From NCBI GenBank assembly GCA_947505255.1, contig CANNKP010000009.1:1-38093 (forward strand): DNA of 38,093 nucleotides. Direction: 5' to 3'. This DNA is from Flavobacteriales bacterium (GTDB taxonomy: Bacteria > Bacteroidota > Bacteroidia > Flavobacteriales_D > Crocinitomicaceae). Below, piece by piece: positions 35,439 to 38,093 of the stretch. A program made the position numbers and the translations under genes. Each line of letters starts with the position of its first letter. The stretch's first letter is position 1. Below the pieces are notes generated by a model. It saw nothing but the letters and a program-made list of their open reading frames with translations. It did no database searches and had not been told where the DNA came from.

Positions 35439-38093
35439 TTAAAGTATTGCAATCTTCACTTGTCTTAATTGTCCATTTTTCACCAATTGCAAATAGTAAA
35501 TTCCTGAACGAACATTGTCAAGATTTACAACTTGTTCCTGAAGTTCGGTTGTAGCATGTTTTATTAATTTTCCATGCATGTCAAAAACATCAAACTCAGA
35601 ACCTATTTCTAATCCAATTAAGATAAAATTACCATCATTTGGATTAGGAAGAATTGCAAAACCATCGCTTTCTAGCGTTCCAATTGATGCACAATCTTGA
35701 ACAGTTATACTCATCATTCCTTGACCTTGACAACTATTTACATCTGTATAATCAGCTGTTATTGAATGAATTCCAACACCAGCGATTGCAGGATCAAAAA
35801 CAGTTCCAGAAACTCCCGTCCCACTTAATACAGAACCTGCAGGAGTAGAAGTCAATTGAACAGTTCCTCCATCCAAGCAAATAGTATTGTCGGCATCTGA
35901 AGAAACAAGACTTACAATTGGATTGACATTTACTGTAATGTAGTTTGTTAAAGAGGAAACATTTGAACCAGCGCTATTAGTTGCTGTTAATACAATTGTA
36001 TAATTCCCAGCAGTTGAATAAGTGTTACTTGGAGATTGTAATGTTGAACTATTTCCATCACCAAAATTCCACTGCCAAGAAGTTGGAGTGTTTGTAGAAA
36101 GATCATTGAACGTTACTGATTGACCTTCACAAATACTTGTTGATGACCCTGAAAAAGCTGCTACCGGTGTAACTGCCGCCGCTGGAACATTATACAATAC
36201 TTTGAAATCATCAAAATAGAATCCGTCTAAGTTACCACCATTGTCAGATCTCAATTGGAATCTAACTTTTATGATTTGCCCCAAATAATCACTTAAATTT
36301 ACTTCATCAAGCACCCATGATGATTGAGTCCCTTCATAAACTGGAAGGTTATTCGGTTGCACACTTCCGTTCGCACTATTTCCAGGCACCGTATAATTCG
36401 TACATTGTCCAATCCACGTTGTTCCTCCATCTATAGAAACTTGAAATTGTGTGAAATCATAATCAGTCTCTAAAGCCCATTTTGCATAGTATGAAACAGT
36501 TGCTGCAGTAATATTCGTTAAATCAATTGTTGGTGTATAAGTATAAATTCTATTCACCAAACTTGTATAATTACCGCCTGGAGTATCGGTATATGATTGT
36601 GTTGCAGAAACGAAAGTAGCTGTAGTCGTTGACCAATTCCCAGTCCAATTTGCATTTGAACCGACTTCTAAAATTTGAACAGTCAAAGCACCATATGTTT
36701 TTGTGATTGTATCTTTGTGAATCCACATGCCATTATTCGTTTCTAATATATATTTAATTTGATCTCCAAATTGGATTGATGGATTCAACGAATAAGAAAT
36801 AGCGCCTGCCGTGACTGTTCTAACTGGTACATTATAAACTATTGGACTACCAACAGAAACAATATTCAACAATGGAACAATTGAAACTGTTATTGCTCCA
36901 TCTTCAAGTCCTAATCTATTTGCTGAATGATTAAAATTTCCTGTAATTGATGCGATACTTGTTGGGTCAGTATCTTTAACTATCAAATATTTACGTGAAA
37001 TGTGCGCCAAAACAAGGTTAGGAAACACCATTTCTTTGCATGTTGCGTTAATCTCAGTTTGTGGTTGCCAAAACGAAGTTCCAACTTCAGGCGTATGAAC
37101 AAACATAGTATCCTTAAGACCTACTCCAATATCCACTTTGTACATGTAATCATCTGAGTCACCAGAAGCAGGATATAAAGTTGAACTTTTCATTGCGGTA
37201 TAACCATTGTATTGAACTTGGTGATTTGATTCATCTTGAAAATAATCATGATGTGCAGCAAATTCTGCAGTTGTAGTTCCAATTGGGAATAAGATATCTT
37301 CCGCATACGTATGTGCGTTGAAGGCTGAAATAAAATTATTATTCTGCACTAACCAGCGCATTGCCTGTGTTTCAGGTTCAGAAAATGATGCGGTACCACA
37401 ATAAGTGTCATTACTTTGTGTGGAGGATGTACCTGTTGTTCCCCACTGATAAGAATAGTTTCGATTTAAATCTACGCCGTAAGAACCTAAAGAATTCAAT
37501 CTTCTATTTTTTCTCCACATCCCCCCCCCATTTGGGTTTGTAGTTTCATTATATATATAGCCATCTGGATTAACACAAGGAACAAAATACAGTTGCATGT
37601 TGTCCACAATATATTTTGCCTCATCATTCGTGTTGTAATTCTCTAACAAATACCACATATAAAAAATTGTTTCCATCAAAGCCATTGGTTCACGTGCATG
37701 GTGAATTGCAGTATAAAGTACTTTTGTTTCTGCTGCTTCATCTGTGCTTGGATTATCAGAAATTTTCACATAATAAAGTGGTCTGTTTTGAAATGTTAAG
37801 AAAGTTGAAATAGGCGCTCTAGCAGTTATTAACGTTGGATATTGCGCCGCCATTGCATCCAATTCTTCTAACATTTGTTGATAGGTCAAATAGCCCCCCA
37901 TGGAGCCCTGATTGAAATTTGTTGGAGTAGCAGGTGTAAAACCACTTGAGCCAGATATTCCTGAACAAGCTACATTTTTCTCAACTGGTTCAGTTCCCAA
38001 TAAATTTTGGTGAACATAATATTTAACAACATCTTCAATTAAAATTTCAATATTAAAACCGTTGTTCTGCATTGTTGCAATTTCTGTATCAGA
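35439..38093 (-). CDS. Secreted M14 zinc carboxypeptidase with PKD domain and T9SS type A signal (5' end cut by window edge)
   Basis: The frame is open to the right edge; the signal peptide and start lie outside. The ~884 visible residues comprise a propeptide tail, then an M14 catalytic domain with AIHHAREPMALMETIF, GVDLNRNYSYQWG, NAHTYAEDILFP and TPEVGTSFWQP, all key zinc, Arg and Glu residues kept. An immune-inhibitor-like jelly-roll follows (WTGNWSTT, AKWALETDYDFTQFQVS, LDGFYFDDFKV). A PKD domain comes next (VTFNDLSTNTPTSWQWNFGD), then a second Ig-like segment, and a type A sorting domain (ILPNPNDGNFIL, SGIYYLQLVKNGQLRQVKI). It is a close paralogue of the downstream gene, from which it differs mainly by the added PKD and Ig-like part. 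Confidence 0.9.
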   Translation of the reverse strand, partial: SDTEIATMQNNGFNIEILIEDVVKYYVHQNLLGTEPVEKNVACSGISGSSGFTPATPTNFNQGSMGGYLTYQQMLEELDAMAAQYPTLITARAPISTFLTFQNRPLYYVKISDNPSTDEAAETKVLYTAIHHAREPMALMETIFYMWYLLENYNTNDEAKYIVDNMQLYFVPCVNPDGYIYNETTNPNGGGMWRKNRRLNSLGSYGVDLNRNYSYQWGTTGTSSTQSNDTYCGTASFSEPETQAMRWLVQNNNFISAFNAHTYAEDILFPIGTTTAEFAAHHDYFQDESNHQVQYNGYTAMKSSTLYPASGDSDDYMYKVDIGVGLKDTMFVHTPEVGTSFWQPQTEINATCKEMVFPNLVLAHISRKYLIVKDTDPTSIASITGNFNHSANRLGLEDGAITVSIVPLLNIVSVGSPIVYNVPVRTVTAGAISYSLNPSIQFGDQIKYILETNNGMWIHKDTITKTYGALTVQILEVGSNANWTGNWSTTTATFVSATQSYTDTPGGNYTSLVNRIYTYTPTIDLTNITAATVSYYAKWALETDYDFTQFQVSIDGGTTWIGQCTNYTVPGNSANGSVQPNNLPVYEGTQSSWVLDEVNLSDYLGQIIKVRFQLRSDNGGNLDGFYFDDFKVLYNVPAAAVTPVAAFSGSSTSICEGQSVTFNDLSTNTPTSWQWNFGDGNSSTLQSPSNTYSTAGNYTIVLTATNSAGSNVSSLTNYITVNVNPIVSLVSSDADNTICLDGGTVQLTSTPAGSVLSGTGVSGTVFDPAIAGVGIHSITADYTDVNSCQGQGMMSITVQDCASIGTLESDGFAILPNPNDGNFILIGLEIGSEFDVFDMHGKLIKHATTELQEQVVNLDNVRSGIYYLQLVKNGQLRQVKIAIL

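Overview
The window looks like chromosomal DNA from a member of the Bacteroidota, most likely Flavobacteriales and perhaps close to Fluviicola/Crocinitomicaceae; the family is an inference. The reasons are: AT-rich DNA, start regions mostly without a Shine-Dalgarno sequence, several TAnnTTTG-type -7 promoter motifs, proteins with type IX secretion (T9SS) type A and type B C-terminal domains, a DUF4290-murA gene pair, a PafA-type alkaline phosphatase, and a MurA and a Tgt with features I associate with this phylum. No rRNA, tRNA or CRISPR array was seen.

Layout. 1-400: the 3' end of an MBOAT O-acyltransferase, ending at a large inverted repeat. 469-3567: paaZ and dusB, minus strand. 3.7-9.9 kb: a degraded accessory or defence-type island. 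It holds a broken rhuM gene, dinD set between ~97-bp direct repeats, a stray fragment of a restriction-modification gene between copies of an interspersed repeat, a one-helix membrane protein, a type IIG restriction-modification gene with a one-base frameshift in its catalytic NPPY motif, and a 21-bp degenerate tandem repeat. 10.1-14.9 kb: a minus-strand run purL, DUF4290, murA, TlpA-like thioredoxin. 15.0-18.5 kb: a plus-strand surface-protein pair, a T9SS type B protein and a collagen-like protein ending in an S74 chaperone domain. 18.6-21.6 kb: minus-strand operon tgt, LptF/G-type permease, DUF481-type outer-membrane protein.

21.6-25.5 kb: plus-strand run of a glycosyltransferase overlapping an ECF sigma factor, then rsmG, cysC and cysQ. 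25.6-26.1 kb: an unrecognised 179-residue protein. 26.5-29.7 kb: a P-type cation ATPase and a secreted HExxH protein. 29.7-31.3 kb: PafA-like phosphatase. 31.5-32.7 kb: a small lipoprotein and a NYN-LOTUS protein. 32.9 kb to the end: two tandem paralogous secreted M14 carboxypeptidases carrying T9SS signals, the second cut by the window edge.

Most of the window is core metabolism plus cell-envelope and secretion genes. The unusual part is 3.6-9.9 kb, where several mobile or defence-associated genes have been duplicated, truncated or frameshifted around small repeats. I did not find convincing evidence of a complete, wholly new system. The best leads are the repeat-bounded dinD cassette, the repeat-bounded restriction-modification fragment, and the repeat-rich collagen-like surface protein.
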